The notes below the pieces were generated by a model. That model worked only from the letters and a program-made list of their open reading frames with translations, did no database searches and was not told the origin of the DNA. From Hondaea fermentalgiana (lineage: Eukaryota > Sar > Bigyra > Thraustochytrida > Thraustochytriidae): a DNA stretch of 64,000 nt. Below, piece by piece: positions 50,704 to 62,068 of this stretch. Location of the stretch: contig NPFB01000122.1 in NCBI GenBank assembly GCA_014084085.1, positions 66,926 to 130,925 of the forward strand, read 5' to 3'. Each line of letters opens with the position of its first letter. Position 1 is the stretch's first letter. A program made the translations under genes and the position numbers.

Positions 50704-51342
50704 ATGATGATGATGATGCAGACGCAGCAGCGGGAGCAGACGCAGCAGCAGGAGCAGACGTCGCAGCAGGAGCAGACGTCGCAGCAAGAGGCCGCGACCG
50801 TGAAGCTCGCCGAGGTGGACGACGGCTGGTGCATGGTGTCGCCGGCCGAGCAAAAGGAGTTCGACAAGGTGCAGAACGGCCAGTTCGGAGGCGAGCCGAT
50901 GAGGGTCGTTGACATGGACGAGGACGAAGAGTGCTTCTCGGACGTCCAGGACGACTTTGTCTTTGAAGAGGACGACACCGAGTGCGAAATCGACGATGAC
51001 GAAGAGCTGCTGCCCACCGCCAAGGAAGCGGCAGCCATTGTAAATAGAAAAAGCGACCAGCAGCAAGAGGGTCACCATTCGGACGATGCAGGCCCTGTCG
51101 ACATGGAGTTGTCAGAGGCCGGTGCGAATGAAGAAACCGAGGCAGGACAGGGTGATCCCGCCTTGGAGGAGGACGACAATGACGGCGGCGACGACGACGA
51201 CGAGGCTTGCCCGTCGTCGTCGCCATCTCCGACGTCGCCTCGCTCGCCTCAGCAGGCAGCTCGTAACGGGACCTCGAGCAGCGGGCGCAGCAAAAAGTCG
51301 AAAAAGTCCAAGCGCAAGAACCGTCGTCGTGGTCGCAGATAA
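50704..51342 (+). CDS. Acidic low-complexity protein with basic tail, unknown function
   Basis: A 212-residue predicted protein with no recognised domain. It opens with five Met, then a Gln/Glu/Thr-rich repeat (TQQREQTQQQEQTSQQEQTS). A more complex segment follows: VKLAEVDDGWCMVSPAEQKEFDKV and FSDVQDDFVFEEDDTECEID. After that come long acidic stretches, a Ser/Pro-rich part and a strongly basic end (GRSKKSKKSKRKNRRRGRR) that could be a nuclear or nucleolar signal. The middle segment with Trp and conserved-looking spacing, plus the ordered frame from ATG to TAA, make a real gene likely. The acidic-then-basic layout resembles nuclear chaperone-like or RNA-associated proteins, but I infer no function. 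Confidence 0.6.
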   Translation: MMMMMQTQQREQTQQQEQTSQQEQTSQQEAATVKLAEVDDGWCMVSPAEQKEFDKVQNGQFGGEPMRVVDMDEDEECFSDVQDDFVFEEDDTECEIDDDEELLPTAKEAAAIVNRKSDQQQEGHHSDDAGPVDMELSEAGANEETEAGQGDPALEEDDNDGGDDDDEACPSSSPSPTSPRSPQQAARNGTSSSGRSKKSKKSKRKNRRRGRR

Positions 51343-53160
51343 GCGACGTTACGAACGCACTGTGACGTGCTGACGACGGGCGTGCCTGGATGACATTGTA
51401 TATACAGAAAACACCAAAAAAAAAGAGTAGGGCGCGGTCGGCACAAGTAGAGCAAACGAGACAGCTCCAAGACTGTTGTTGCTTGCACGCATGCTGTCTC
51501 GCCTGCGTGCTTGCCGCCGGCTAAAGCCACCAAGCTAGTTCGGACACCATGGGGATGGAAAGTCAGTTCAAGACGAGGGGAACAAAGGAGAAACCCTGGT
51601 CATTTCTCGCATTTATTTTTTGAAAAATCAAACAAACAACAGAAAAGGAAAACTTCCGAAAACATGGGCGCGGCAGCCGTCTTCGCTGCAACGTCTACCC
51701 AAAAACAGCAGAAAATCACAATCAAACAAACAAGCTAAAAAGCATCCACCACTGACCTACCCACCAACCCACCTACCTACCTCCCTCCCTATTTCCGGGC
51801 CTTTTGGCATCCTGCACACCTGTACGTAAAAATAGCCATTCGACGCTGTGCCAAGTGTTGAATGTCCCCAAAGAATTTTCTCCGTTTCTTCTGCCTGTCT
51901 TTTTGCCTGTTCCCTGGCGCATCCCGGGACGCGCTTGGGGTGAAACGGTCTGACTCGGTCTGAAAGAGGCCAAACGGATAAAAATGACGACTGTAAGCAC
52001 CAAAGAACGAGCACAGTGAAATCACGCTGTAATCACATCCATACAGCTTCAGCTACCTACCACAAGGCAACCGATAGAATTGCTGAGCTATAAGGTCAAG
52101 GATGTAGTGCGAGCCTTTTCATTTGTCTACTTCCTTCCCCTTTTCCATCAAGAGCAAGCGCTATTTTTCAGCCGGGCGGGGTGCTTTGTGACCTTTGCCG
52201 GGCCCAAAGGATGTCTTGTTTGGCTGGTGCAAATTCTTCTTATTTGTCCATCTTTGGTGGCTTGTGATTGCACTCGTAGATTGTACATCTGAAACAGAAG
52301 AAGGACCGTCCTATGTTTTACGCAAACTTTGCCTTGCAAAGTCAGCTTTGGCCGAGTCTTCGCAGTGAAACAATGGAAGAACTTTTAGCAGAATCAGAAG
52401 ATGTGTTTGCTCTCATCATTCTGTCATGCAAGAACTCATGCAAACCAATGCAAGCTGTGAATGATCTCGAGCAAGAAGCGCAATTCAAGTGCGTGAGCAA
52501 GATAGAACGCGACACAGAGATGTGGTCTCGGTCCCGTCCAGGATGCTCCTAAACGCCGATGTGCCGCAATGTCTGATCAATAAAAACAGTACATTTTCTC
52601 TCCAGTCGCCGCTTGGTGCTTTCATGTCTGCAGGTAGTTGCTTGGTCTGGAGATTGGCTTGCTGGATCTTAAGAAATGGGCGCAAAAGTAAATTGACTAT
52701 GGCCATGGCATTTTCTTGGTGCTAAAGCGAGCAGCCATTGGCCTATGCTATTTTCCAATGTTGCTAGGCCTACAAGTAATGTTGTTTGACATATATCGTG
52801 CGTAAGCGAGCAAGAGGCAAGATGAAATGGAAGTGGGAGAATGATCAAGCAATCAAGGTTTCTAGTCGTTCTACGTGCGTAGAAGAATCTATGCCACTTT
52901 GTAGACAATTCCATCTTTTATGCCTACGCGAAAGAGTATCAAGGCCAGCCAGAACACTACGGAGCGCTACAATTTCCGTGCGCGACCAAGCAAGTTTTGA
53001 CAAGAACAAGAGGCCAACAAAGCGATCTTTCTGCCTTGCCTATCGTTGACGGTTAGTACAAGTTCGATCCACAAAGAAACCGAGTGCTTCTGTGAACGAT
53101 GGAGCGAGCCCTTCTCTTGAAAGCAAATAAATACCTTGCTGGCTGGCTGACTGGCTCTCA

Positions 53161-53370
53161 CCCGCTCTCTTCGTTTCCGATGCAATCGTGCACAGTACAT
53201 TTCAAGATCAAGCAAGCCATCGAGGCGCGTTGTCCAGGTCTCGCTTCGATCTTGCCGCTGCATCAGGTCTGCGAGCAGCGTTTTCTTCTGGCCAGACTGA
53301 GCCATCGGTTCCATGCGCTCCAACTGGGGAGATCGCCTAAGTGACTCCAAGACAAAAGTAGACTGTGGCC
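53161..53370 (-). other. Possible isolated exon or gene fragment
   Basis: The minus strand reads TFVLESLRRSPQLERMEPMA, QSGQKKTLLADLMQRQDRSE and TWTTRLDGLLDLEMYCARLH, then RKRRE. This has ordinary amino acid composition unlike the surrounding low-complexity frames. It is bounded by a possible AG acceptor (CCACAG) and a possible GTGAGA donor. No ATG opens it and I recognise no family or neighbouring exon. Confidence 0.25.
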
Positions 53371-55179
53371 TTGAGCAATCTGGGTTGCCAGCCCACCACG
53401 GCTCGAGCGTCAGTCACGATCATTTTCTCGGACTATACTCCGTTCGTCCGTCCATCCATTGATCATTTTCGTGGCTCGCCTTTGCCATTTTAGCCGGAGC
53501 ACACGCTAGGCAAGACACCCTCAAAGGCCAGTCACAGGCCAGCCAGCCAGCCAACCAGCCTCTGCCAGAGGGGCGGGCGTCTGCGTGTCTCCACGACCGG
53601 TCGCCGATGGAGGACTCTTCATGAATGAATGCATGTATAATGAATGGATACGAGGCGAGCTGGGCGCTGGCCGGTGCGGCAAGAGGGCCGAGCCACGCTG
53701 CGCCTCCATGCAGCCAGCCATTCAACGTCAGTCATGTCACTGTCAGCCACAGCCACAGTCAGTCGCGTGGGCGTCTAGAGCCTCCCTCAATTTTAATCTC
53801 CAGACTACTTGTGCTTGCGGTGCTGCAGCGCGCGCGTTGCGTTGTTTCATGCTCGCTCGCTCTCTCCCCTCCATCTCATTTCCCCACGTCGCCAAACTTG
53901 CTCTTTTCTCCCGTCTTCCGGCCTCCTTCCATCCCAAGCAACCTGAAGCTGGCTGCTGCAGCTGCTCGTACCGTCTGCCGCGGTCACAATCCTGCTTCAC
54001 CAGGGCGACGCGACGGCGCCGCGGGTTCGCTTCTCAGGCGCGCACATCAGCATCTTGGCCTGTCGCGCCGCGCTGGAAGGAGTCGCGGAGCACGATTGGC
54101 CGCGGCTGGTGTTGCTCGAAGAAGAAGACGAAGAACGACATTTACAGCAGGCAGAAGCAGCCGGAGCAGCAGCAGGCAGCGCCAAGTCCGAGAGCAAGAA
54201 CGCCCTCGTTGTGCGAAGAGTTGGCCAATGGTTGGCGGCGGCAATGCAAGCGGCTGCAGACGCAATCAAGAATCGCAAGGTGGCTCGACCGACCGATCAT
54301 TCGTGACGTCAAGATCGATCGCGTCGCAAGTCGAGGTCGCGCCAGACGCCCTCCTCAATCGATCGATCGATCGATCGATCGGCCGGACAATGCCCAGGCA
54401 ACAACTTGAACGCACCGCCTCCGCGCCACAGGTCTCTGACGGCGCGGCCGCAGGGAGTGAGTGGCGAGTGGCAAGTTGGATGGTGTGGCGTACGTGGAGG
54501 CCGCAGCCCTGCGCCATTGATTGATAGAGGAGCCTGGCGTGCTCACTTGCTTACTTGCTCGCTTGCTGGCCGCAGCCGGGAAACTTGAAGAGGGTGGTTG
54601 CTTCTCATCTCAGGCTGGCCACGAATTGAACTGGCGGATGCGAGGCGAGGCAATGCAAGGCAGGGCGGGGAAACAGCGTATAATTTGCTTTGCATTGTGA
54701 GACAGTGCAAGATCCGCGCATCGTTGGTCGGGAAGGAAGCCGGGAAGGAAGAACTGGTAAAGGAAAGGAAGGAAGGCAACGAAGGCGGCACGGACATGCT
54801 CGGACCGAGCGCAGATTCTGGAAAGCCGGGCAGATTTGCCGGGCCAGCTGTCGCGCAGTCCAGGCTCCCGCCCGCCGGCTCAGGCTCCGGCGCCACTTCG
54901 CCCGGCTGCGGACGGCTTCTGCCTGCCTTCCTGCCTGCCTGCCTACCTGCATAGCCTGGCTGGTCTGCGCGAGATTGTTCGCCTTTCTCTCTCATGTCTG
55001 GCCGTTTTGAGATGCTCTTATTTTTTTTGCCGAGCCCACATTGTCAATTCGGCGATGCACGTGCGCATATCCATACTTTGGAATGAGAAAAGAAGCCAAG
55101 ACAGCCTCCACCGTTGTCGGGGGTCTGTCTGTGGCTGGTTTACGGAATGCCGAGGCCATTTTGATCGCGGCGCAGGTCA

Positions 55180-55235
55180 GCTCTGCTCTGCTCTGCTCTG
55201 CTCTGCTCTGCTCTGCTCTGCTCTGCTCTACTCTG
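55180..55235. repeat. (CTCTG)n pentanucleotide tract
   Basis: About ten units, the reverse complement of the GAGCA tracts at 14469 and 16117. Confidence 0.93.
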
Positions 55236-55540
55236 CAGCTGCTAGCGGCTGCTCGATTGGCCCAGGCTCGAGCGGCGCGTCGTCTTCGCATTTCTTTTTT
55301 CTTTTTTTCTTTTTTTTTCTCAGGATTTTCTTTTTCTTTCCCGCTTTTTGCCCCGGCTCGCCCCACCTCCGTCCCACACTAGCCCACGCCCACAGCGCCC
55401 TTTTATCGCTTTGACTCGGTACCACCACCAGCGCAGAGGACGAACCCAGCCACAGCTAGCCCACAGCGCCTGGCTAGGCTTCCTTTCTCGAGCGTGGCCT
55501 TCCGAGAAAAAGAGGGGAAATTGCGGGGAACATGAAAAAG

Positions 55541-55570
55541 AGCGACGCGACGCGACGCGACGCGACGCGC
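55541..55570. repeat. (GCGAC)n pentanucleotide tract
   Basis: Six near-perfect units. Confidence 0.9.
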
Positions 55571-56808
55571 TGCCCTGCATTGCTGCGCAAGAGGAGAGGA
55601 GGAGATAGACAGGACGGAACAACCACCAAGAGCAGAGAAAAACAGTCAGGGCAAAGCAGAGAGGAGCCGCTGAAGCAGGACAGGACGCGGTTAAGGGCCA
55701 TATCACGGGTCGGCGGACGCTATACAGGGGCGAGCAAGCCTGGCCGACGGCTTGGTCCGGCCGGTCCGGTCCTTGCATGGGGCGCCGGCTCACACTTTTT
55801 CTTTTTCTTTCTTTTTTCTCTCCCCAGCAAGCAGCCAGCTCGTGTCGGCCGCGCTTTTGACAGTGCATTGCTAGGCAGGCAGCTGACCTTGCTTGCCTTC
55901 ACTGTCAACTGACTTGCGTTGTGCCTTGGTCTTCTCCATGCCCGCGCCATGAAAAGAGGTCGCTGTTGCTGCCTGTCACACGGCTTCATCATTTTCTTCT
56001 TCTCCTCCTCTTCTCTGTATCGCCACGTCGCATTGCATTCTGCTGCATTCTATTGCCTTGCACGGAATTGGCTCTTGGTCGGCGCCAATGGTGCGCCGGA
56101 GCTCGGAGCCCTGGGCCTCGGAGGCCACGCGGCCGGCCACCAGCGAGCCAGGCTGGCGGCGACGGGATCGCCGGCACGAGTTCACGGCGGCCGCGCTGCG
56201 GTATACGCGCATGGGCGTCTACGGTCTGTCTCCAATCGCGGTGCTCTGCGGCTCTTGTCGGTGGCCGATGGTCACAGCTTCGCCTCGACGGCCCTCGTCG
56301 CACATTTGCTCGCGCTGCACCTGGCATGGCTACGGGCTGGCTGGCTGCAGCTGCAGCTGCAGCTGGCTGGTCCCCAACTCCACGGCTCGGCTCGCGGGCC
56401 CAGCGACAGGCGAACGCGGCAGGCTGAGGCGAGCGATGCAGGGCTTCTCGAGGCGCCCACGGTCGCGACTCCACTTCGCGAAGCGGTCGTCCGGCCGGTC
56501 TCCGGTCGGAGTGCGGGCTTCCGCGGGAGCAAGCGACGCCAGGCGATGAACGTGCGCCGCCCTTCATGCCTGCACCCCTTGCTCGCTCGCTCGTTTGGCG
56601 GCCATGCTGCTGCATCCCATGCAGCGCGTTCGTTCGTTCTCTCGTCGCGGTCTTTCCCCGCGACCGCGCTGGAGAATCCAGCGACCGCCTCGCGGCGCCG
56701 CGCGCCTGTCGCGCGTCGACGTCGACGGCGAACGAAGCTCTTGCGTTCGCGCCTATGCATGCATGCATGCAAGGGCGGCATCTGCGGCTGCTTGCTCTTT
56801 TCCCGTTG

Positions 56809-56880
56809 TCTTTCTTTTTTCTTTTCTTTTGCTTTTCTTTCTTTTTCTTTTTCTTTTCTTTTTTCTTTTTCTTTCTTTTC
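56809..56880. repeat. Polypyrimidine (CTTTT)n-like tract
   Basis: About 70 bp of T and C with a single G, built from CTTT/CTTTTT units. A similar tract occurs at 55289-55342. Confidence 0.9.
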
Positions 56881-57096
56881 AAATCCTGGGTCTCACTCTG
56901 ACTTGCCGTCTTCGATCAATCGTGCGCTCGAAGCTCAAGCCGAGTCCACGCGCCTCGCGGGGCCAGTGCAGCAGCTAGGCGGGCGTGGGCGAGGTCGAGA
57001 CGGACGAAGCCAAGCTCGGGCGGCCTCGCTCACGAACGCGACATGCGAGTCGCGAGACAACCAGCCAGGCAGGAAAAACTCATCAGTGGAAGAAGC

Positions 57097-57149
57097 GATG
57101 CAACGAAATGCAATGCAATGCAATGCAATGCAAGGCAACGCAAAGCAAC
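57097..57149. repeat. (AATGC)n pentanucleotide tract
   Basis: Four to five perfect units flanked by variants (AACGC, AAGGC); a related degenerate tract lies at 15128-15195. Confidence 0.88.
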
Positions 57150-57200
57150 CCAAAGCAGGCGCTGCTGGCGCTCGCGGCGCCGTCGCACATTGGCGGCGGA

Positions 57201-57233
57201 GCGAGGCGAGGCGAGGCGAGGCGAGGCGAGGCG
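57201..57233. repeat. (GGCGA)n pentanucleotide tract
   Basis: Six perfect units. Confidence 0.92.
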
Positions 57234-58575
57234 CGTCGTCGGCGCCGAGACGATCGGAGGTCGCGGCGGCTTTCGAGCGACGGACGTACGCGCCGCAGTG
57301 GCCACGGCCGCAACTGCCCGTCGACCTGTCGTTCGATCGATCGTTCGATCGTTCGTACCTGCGGAGGGAGCGAGCGAAGGAAGGCGAGGCGAGCAAAGAG
57401 CCTCCTCGAAGGGGCTCCGGCCGCATGTCTGCGACCTCGAGCTCGCTGCAAGCGCCGTGGTTTGCCCTGCATCCAGCAGCCACAGATGTTGATGCAGACG
57501 AAGCCGCCGCGTCCGCGTTCGCGCGCGAGAGAACGCGCGGATGATTGGATGCAAGGACGCGTGGCATGGATGGACGGACGGATGGGCGCGGGGGCGAGGT
57601 GGCTGGCTGTGCTGGCTGTGCTGCAGCTGCAGCAGCAGCTGGCTGGTGGCTGACCCGAAGCCGCCGCAGCCAGGAACTTGAAGGAGCGAGCCGAAGTGGG
57701 TGGGCGGGGCGGAGATTTGTCTCAACTGGCCGGCCAGGCCCGCGGCGGTGTGGCTGCTTCCTGACCCGACCGACGCTGGACTCGCGGCGCGGTGCACATA
57801 TCCTCCCGTGCGTGCGTGCGTGCGTGCGTGCGTAGAATGGATGCTTGGACTCTGTCGGAGCGACCGGCTGCCACAAGCTGCGCTGCGGCGCTGCAGGGTT
57901 TTCGTGTTTGTTGATTTGAAAAAGCCAAGCAACGCGATTTGAATCGATTTGAATTTCAAAACTGGACTGCGTCGCGCCTCAAAGCCGGAGTCGCGAGGCG
58001 GCGGCGAGGCCAGGCTGGGCTGCGCGGGCCGGGCTGCGCAGGCGCGCGGAGGATGGTTTGGCGCGGGAGGAGACGGGCGAGAGCGAGGGCGGGCCGCCTC
58101 CGTCTCGCTCCTCTTCCTTTCTTTATTCAAAAGCCTTCCGGGAGAAAGCAGGGAGTCGGCCTTCCTGTTCTTTGATTGCCTCCTTTCGCTTCCTTCCTCC
58201 CGCCTCGGGCGGGCGGGCGGGCTGGCTGGCTGGCAGGCTGGCTAGCTGGTGCCACTCCGCCGCAGTCGGCGGTGCGGCTCGTAACGCTGCTGCGGGCGCG
58301 TAGCCAGGGTTGAGCGGCGGCGCGAGGCGGCGCGGGAGAGCGAGCGCTGGGCTCTGCTCTCGAGAGGAGCGAGGCCTGCCTGCCAGATAGACCCTGTTTT
58401 CATTTTTGATCTTTCTTTCTTTCTTTCTTTCTTTCTTCATTTTCAAAACTTTTTGTTTTTCAAATTTTGTTTCGAATTCACATCAAAACTTTCTTTCTTT
58501 CTTTCTTTCTTTCCGAATTCATTTCCACAAACCAACTCCTCCCTCCCTCCCGCCCTCGCCCGCCCGCCCTCGCCC

Positions 58576-58675
58576 NNNNNNNNNNNNNNNNNNNNNNNNN
58601 NNNNNNNNNNNNNNNNNNNNNNNNNNNNNNNNNNNNNNNNNNNNNNNNNNNNNNNNNNNNNNNNNNNNNNNNNNN
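58576..58675. other. Assembly gap (100 N)
   Basis: Exactly 100 unknown bases, preceded by a C/T-rich CCCTCG-type repeat (58536-58575). Confidence 0.99.
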
Positions 58676-59434
58676 TTGGAAAATCTCTCCGCATCTTCGT
58701 CACCCCTTTTGCTCGATGATGCGTTCGCGCGCGAGGGGGAGGGCGAGAGACAGACCGTCAGCCAGTCAGTCAGACGGGCGCGCGTCAGAGACTGTAAAGG
58801 TAAGAGAGAGACACAGAGGCGCCGCCGCTGGCCAGTGGGTGAGGGAGCGCCCGCTCGCCCCACTCGCACCGCTCGCTCGCCGCCGCTCCCGGCGCCAGTC
58901 CCGCAACCGGGAAGCCCACGCTCCCCACGCACGCACGCACGCACCGAGCCCGCCGACCCGGCGTCCAGCGAGCCCAGCCAGCGCGCCCGGCCGGCGAGCG
59001 AGCGCTCAGCGCGGGGCGGCGAGGCCCCAGCGAGCGAGCGCTGGAGCGCCGAGGCGTGTGCCGCAGCGCGCCTCGAGCGCCTGTTCATCCATCCATCGAC
59101 CCATCCATCGACCCATCTCCGTCTCCATCTCCATCTCCAACTCCAGCGACGAGACAAGACCAGACGAGACAAGACAAGAAACCTCGCCCCCGGCGTCCGT
59201 TCGCTCGCTCCGAGCAGACGGCGAGAAGCGCAGGCGCCGCGTCGATCGGTGGATACCAATCCCCTTCGCGGCCGCGCACGGGGACGACGCGTCCAGGTCA
59301 ACAAGGAGGAGGAGGAGTAAAGAGCGAGAGAGCAAGTTATAATATAACTAAGTTAGTCGCGAGCGCGCCTCGCTTGGCTGGCGACCGCAAACGCAAAAGG
59401 AGGAGAGGAGGAGGAGCGCGAGAAGGAGGAGAAG

Positions 59435-62068
59435 ATGAGCACGCCCGTGAGCCCGACCGGGAGCGACGCCGGCACCGTGCAGGCGCCGCCCACCGCGAGC
59501 GGCGTGAGCGTGCGCAGCGGATTCACCACACGCACGCCTCTGAGCCCCAGCACGCTGCGCAGCCCGCGGCAGCGACCCAGGACGCAGTCCAGCGCGACGT
59601 GGCGTAAGAGCCTCTCCAGCGCCGACGAGGCGCTCGAAAAGGCTCTCAAGAAACCCGCCGCGGCCACCCCGGAAGAACCTGCACCCGAACCTGACCACGA
59701 GGTGCGCATGCTCTCCAGCCACACCGGCCGCTTCGAGGATAGCGAGTTCGACGAGAATGAGAGACTCGACAAACACGAAAACCTCTTTTGCGGATTCCTC
59801 CGCCGCAGGCCAATCAAGTCCTTTCTCTTTGTGCTCGGCATCACCCTCATGATTGCCGGCGCATGCATGAAGGCCATTGACCGCGTCGACATTCGCCAGG
59901 TCCCAGAGGCTCTGCTCTTTGTTGGCTCTTCCCTGGCCATGGGTATCGTTGCCGACGTCATCACAGAGACCTTCGGAGGCCTCCTCACAGCAATGGTCGG
60001 CATCGCCGGACGCCGACACAAAGAGGCCGAGTACCAGCTCGCCGTCGCCCACTTTTACTACCGCAGTGTCATCAGCAAAATCGACGTTCTCATCTGGGAC
60101 CTTCTCGTCATCATCATGTTCACTAGCTTTGTACCCCGTGCGTCCGACAGCACTGCCATCGTGCCTACCTGGGAGCAGGCTTATTACTATCTTATTCGCC
60201 TCCTCGGCATCTGGGCCATGGTTCTCTTTGCACGCGTCCTCACGCAGCTCTTCCGCATGTACCTGACACAGGACTTTGGCGTGCGCTCCTTTTCGTCGCG
60301 TGTCAAGGACTCGCTCGACCGCGAGATCCTGCTCGCAAAGCTTCGCATGGTCCGCCCCAACCCCAACTTTCTCAGTCTCGCCAACCGCCTTCGCGTCGTC
60401 ATGGACAACGGCTACGGCGATCCTGAACTCTGGCAGGCCGTTGTCCGCCACGTCAACACGCACCACGTCGATGGCTTCGAACCCACCTCCGGCAAGCATG
60501 TGCCCGTCAAGCCCGGCCAGGATCCCGGCCTCAGCCGTCGCGCACGCCCCGTTGCAGCTTCCATCTTCTCACGTCTCATGGAAAGCATCAAAGAACAGCG
60601 ATATGACTTTCTCCATAGCGACGAGAACCTCGTAGATGGCGAACATAGCGACAGCGACGACGACAATGATCCGGCGTCTAGCGAAGACACCGTCGTCAAC
60701 GCCGAGCGCAAGGCAACCGGCAAGTCTTCCCGTGCCGATGGCGGCATTCGCAACATGGAAAGCTTCCGCACCATCCGGAGCGATGAGCCCGCCGAGACGC
60801 CCGCTCTCGACGAAGCCGACGAAGCCGCCAACGATCAAGGCGACGATGATGAGATTGCCAGCGAGTTGATGCCTCCTCCTCTGGACTTTAGCGATCCCAA
60901 CACGCGTGTCGACCTTGACGATCTCCAGGGCCACTTTGACAATGATGAGAAACATGGCGCCGCCGTTACCACAAAGGCACAGTCCCACTTGCGCGAACTC
61001 GATGAAGAACCCCCCATGGAGACCCTGCAGGCCATTCAGGAAGAGTACGCACAGCTTCAGGATAGTGACAAGAGCGACTCCAGTCGCCGCCAGCTTCTTT
61101 CGCACATGTCTTCCCGTCTTGGCAACAAGGTCTTCTTCAAGGACGAGGTGCTTCAGGCTCTCAAGCAGATTGACTCCGCCTACAACTGGGAACATGTCTG
61201 GTCTCAGCACTTTGACCCCAAGGGGAGCGGCCTTCTCACCTGGCCTCGCATGCGCACTATGGTCTTGAACTTTTACGAGCAACGCTACAACCTGTCGCTC
61301 TCGCTTCAGGATTCCAACGCTGCCATCAAGAGCATGGACGTCACCATTCTCTCCATCCTTCTCGTCATTGTCACGCTCATCAGTCTCACCTTTTTCACGA
61401 CCGACATTGCCTCCACGCTCACCAGCTTTGCGACCGTTGTCGTCGGCTACTCTTTCATTTTTGGCAACAGCGCCATGCAGTCCTTCGAGAACATCATCTT
61501 CCTCTTTGGTGTGCATCCCTACGATGTCGGTGATACCCTGCTCTTCAACAACAACCGCTATACCGTCAGCCGCATTCGCCTTCTCACCACGGACTTTGTG
61601 CAGGCCGATGGTGCGATGATGCGCCTGCAGAACTCGTACGTGGCCACTCTCGGACCCATTTTTAACCTCGACACCTCCCGCAACCATTCCATTGGCTTGG
61701 ATCTCTACTTTCCGGCCACCGATGTGCGCGAGTCCACGGTCAAGGCCATCCGCAATTCTCTCAACGAGTTTGTCAAGGCCAACCCTTCCTCTTTCGAAGG
61801 TGCATTTTTCACGGCCCGCAACTTTCTTCACCCTCTCGAGGGCAACGGAGAGCTCCCTGGCAAGGGTACGCACGCCACCCATGTTCACTTTGTGCTTTGG
61901 ATCACCTACGCGTACTCTTTCAACGATGCCGGTCGCATTTTTATGGATCAGACCCAGATCATCACGCACTTGTCAGAGACGCTCGCTACCCTGGGTCTCA
62001 GCAAGCCCATCATCGACGACACACACCACGGCGCGCAACGCTTTGGTACTTCGTCTGGCCAGCAGTAA
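59435..62068 (+). CDS. MscS-like mechanosensitive ion channel (MSL type)
   Basis: An 877-residue membrane channel. The N-terminal ~90 residues are Ser/Thr/Pro-rich and soluble. Four hydrophobic segments lie between ~125 and ~275 (SFLFVLGITLMIAGACM; ALLFVGSSLAMGIVADVI; LLVIIMFTSFV; LIRLLGIWAMVLFARVL). A long acidic cytosolic insert (~400-530) follows, then a segment like a weak EF-hand (HFDPKGSGLLTWPRM, near 590). The MscS core begins near 630: TILSILLVIVTLISLTFF, then FATVVVGYSFIFGNSAMQSF and ENIIFLFGVHPYDVGD, the pore helix and beta-domain signature of the family. The layout matches plant and protist MSL channels of the plasma membrane or ER. Opening under membrane tension is a family property, not shown here. 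Intronless; no chloroplast or mitochondrial leader is evident. Confidence 0.9.
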   Translation: MSTPVSPTGSDAGTVQAPPTASGVSVRSGFTTRTPLSPSTLRSPRQRPRTQSSATWRKSLSSADEALEKALKKPAAATPEEPAPEPDHEVRMLSSHTGRFEDSEFDENERLDKHENLFCGFLRRRPIKSFLFVLGITLMIAGACMKAIDRVDIRQVPEALLFVGSSLAMGIVADVITETFGGLLTAMVGIAGRRHKEAEYQLAVAHFYYRSVISKIDVLIWDLLVIIMFTSFVPRASDSTAIVPTWEQAYYYLIRLLGIWAMVLFARVLTQLFRMYLTQDFGVRSFSSRVKDSLDREILLAKLRMVRPNPNFLSLANRLRVVMDNGYGDPELWQAVVRHVNTHHVDGFEPTSGKHVPVKPGQDPGLSRRARPVAASIFSRLMESIKEQRYDFLHSDENLVDGEHSDSDDDNDPASSEDTVVNAERKATGKSSRADGGIRNMESFRTIRSDEPAETPALDEADEAANDQGDDDEIASELMPPPLDFSDPNTRVDLDDLQGHFDNDEKHGAAVTTKAQSHLRELDEEPPMETLQAIQEEYAQLQDSDKSDSSRRQLLSHMSSRLGNKVFFKDEVLQALKQIDSAYNWEHVWSQHFDPKGSGLLTWPRMRTMVLNFYEQRYNLSLSLQDSNAAIKSMDVTILSILLVIVTLISLTFFTTDIASTLTSFATVVVGYSFIFGNSAMQSFENIIFLFGVHPYDVGDTLLFNNNRYTVSRIRLLTTDFVQADGAMMRLQNSYVATLGPIFNLDTSRNHSIGLDLYFPATDVRESTVKAIRNSLNEFVKANPSSFEGAFFTARNFLHPLEGNGELPGKGTHATHVHFVLWITYAYSFNDAGRIFMDQTQIITHLSETLATLGLSKPIIDDTHHGAQRFGTSSGQQ

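Larger units (their letters stand above)
51343..59434. other. Gene-poor region with lower-GC island and third assembly gap (8 kb)
   Basis: 51350-53420 is a lower-GC island holding short frames only, including one possible exon near 53161-53370 on the minus strand. 53420-59434 is GC-rich repeat DNA with CTCTG, GCGAC, AATGC and GGCGA pentanucleotide tracts, long polypyrimidine tracts and the 100-N gap at 58576-58675. Long frames here overlap in several frames and are low complexity. The last stretch (59140-59434) is the purine-rich leader of the MscS-like gene. Confidence 0.6.

Noticed and set aside
55919..58130. Frames of 300-540 codons on both strands
   Set aside because: Low-complexity sequence including Phe/Ser runs from polypyrimidine tracts and repeats from GGCGA units; several frames overlap and none is conserved.
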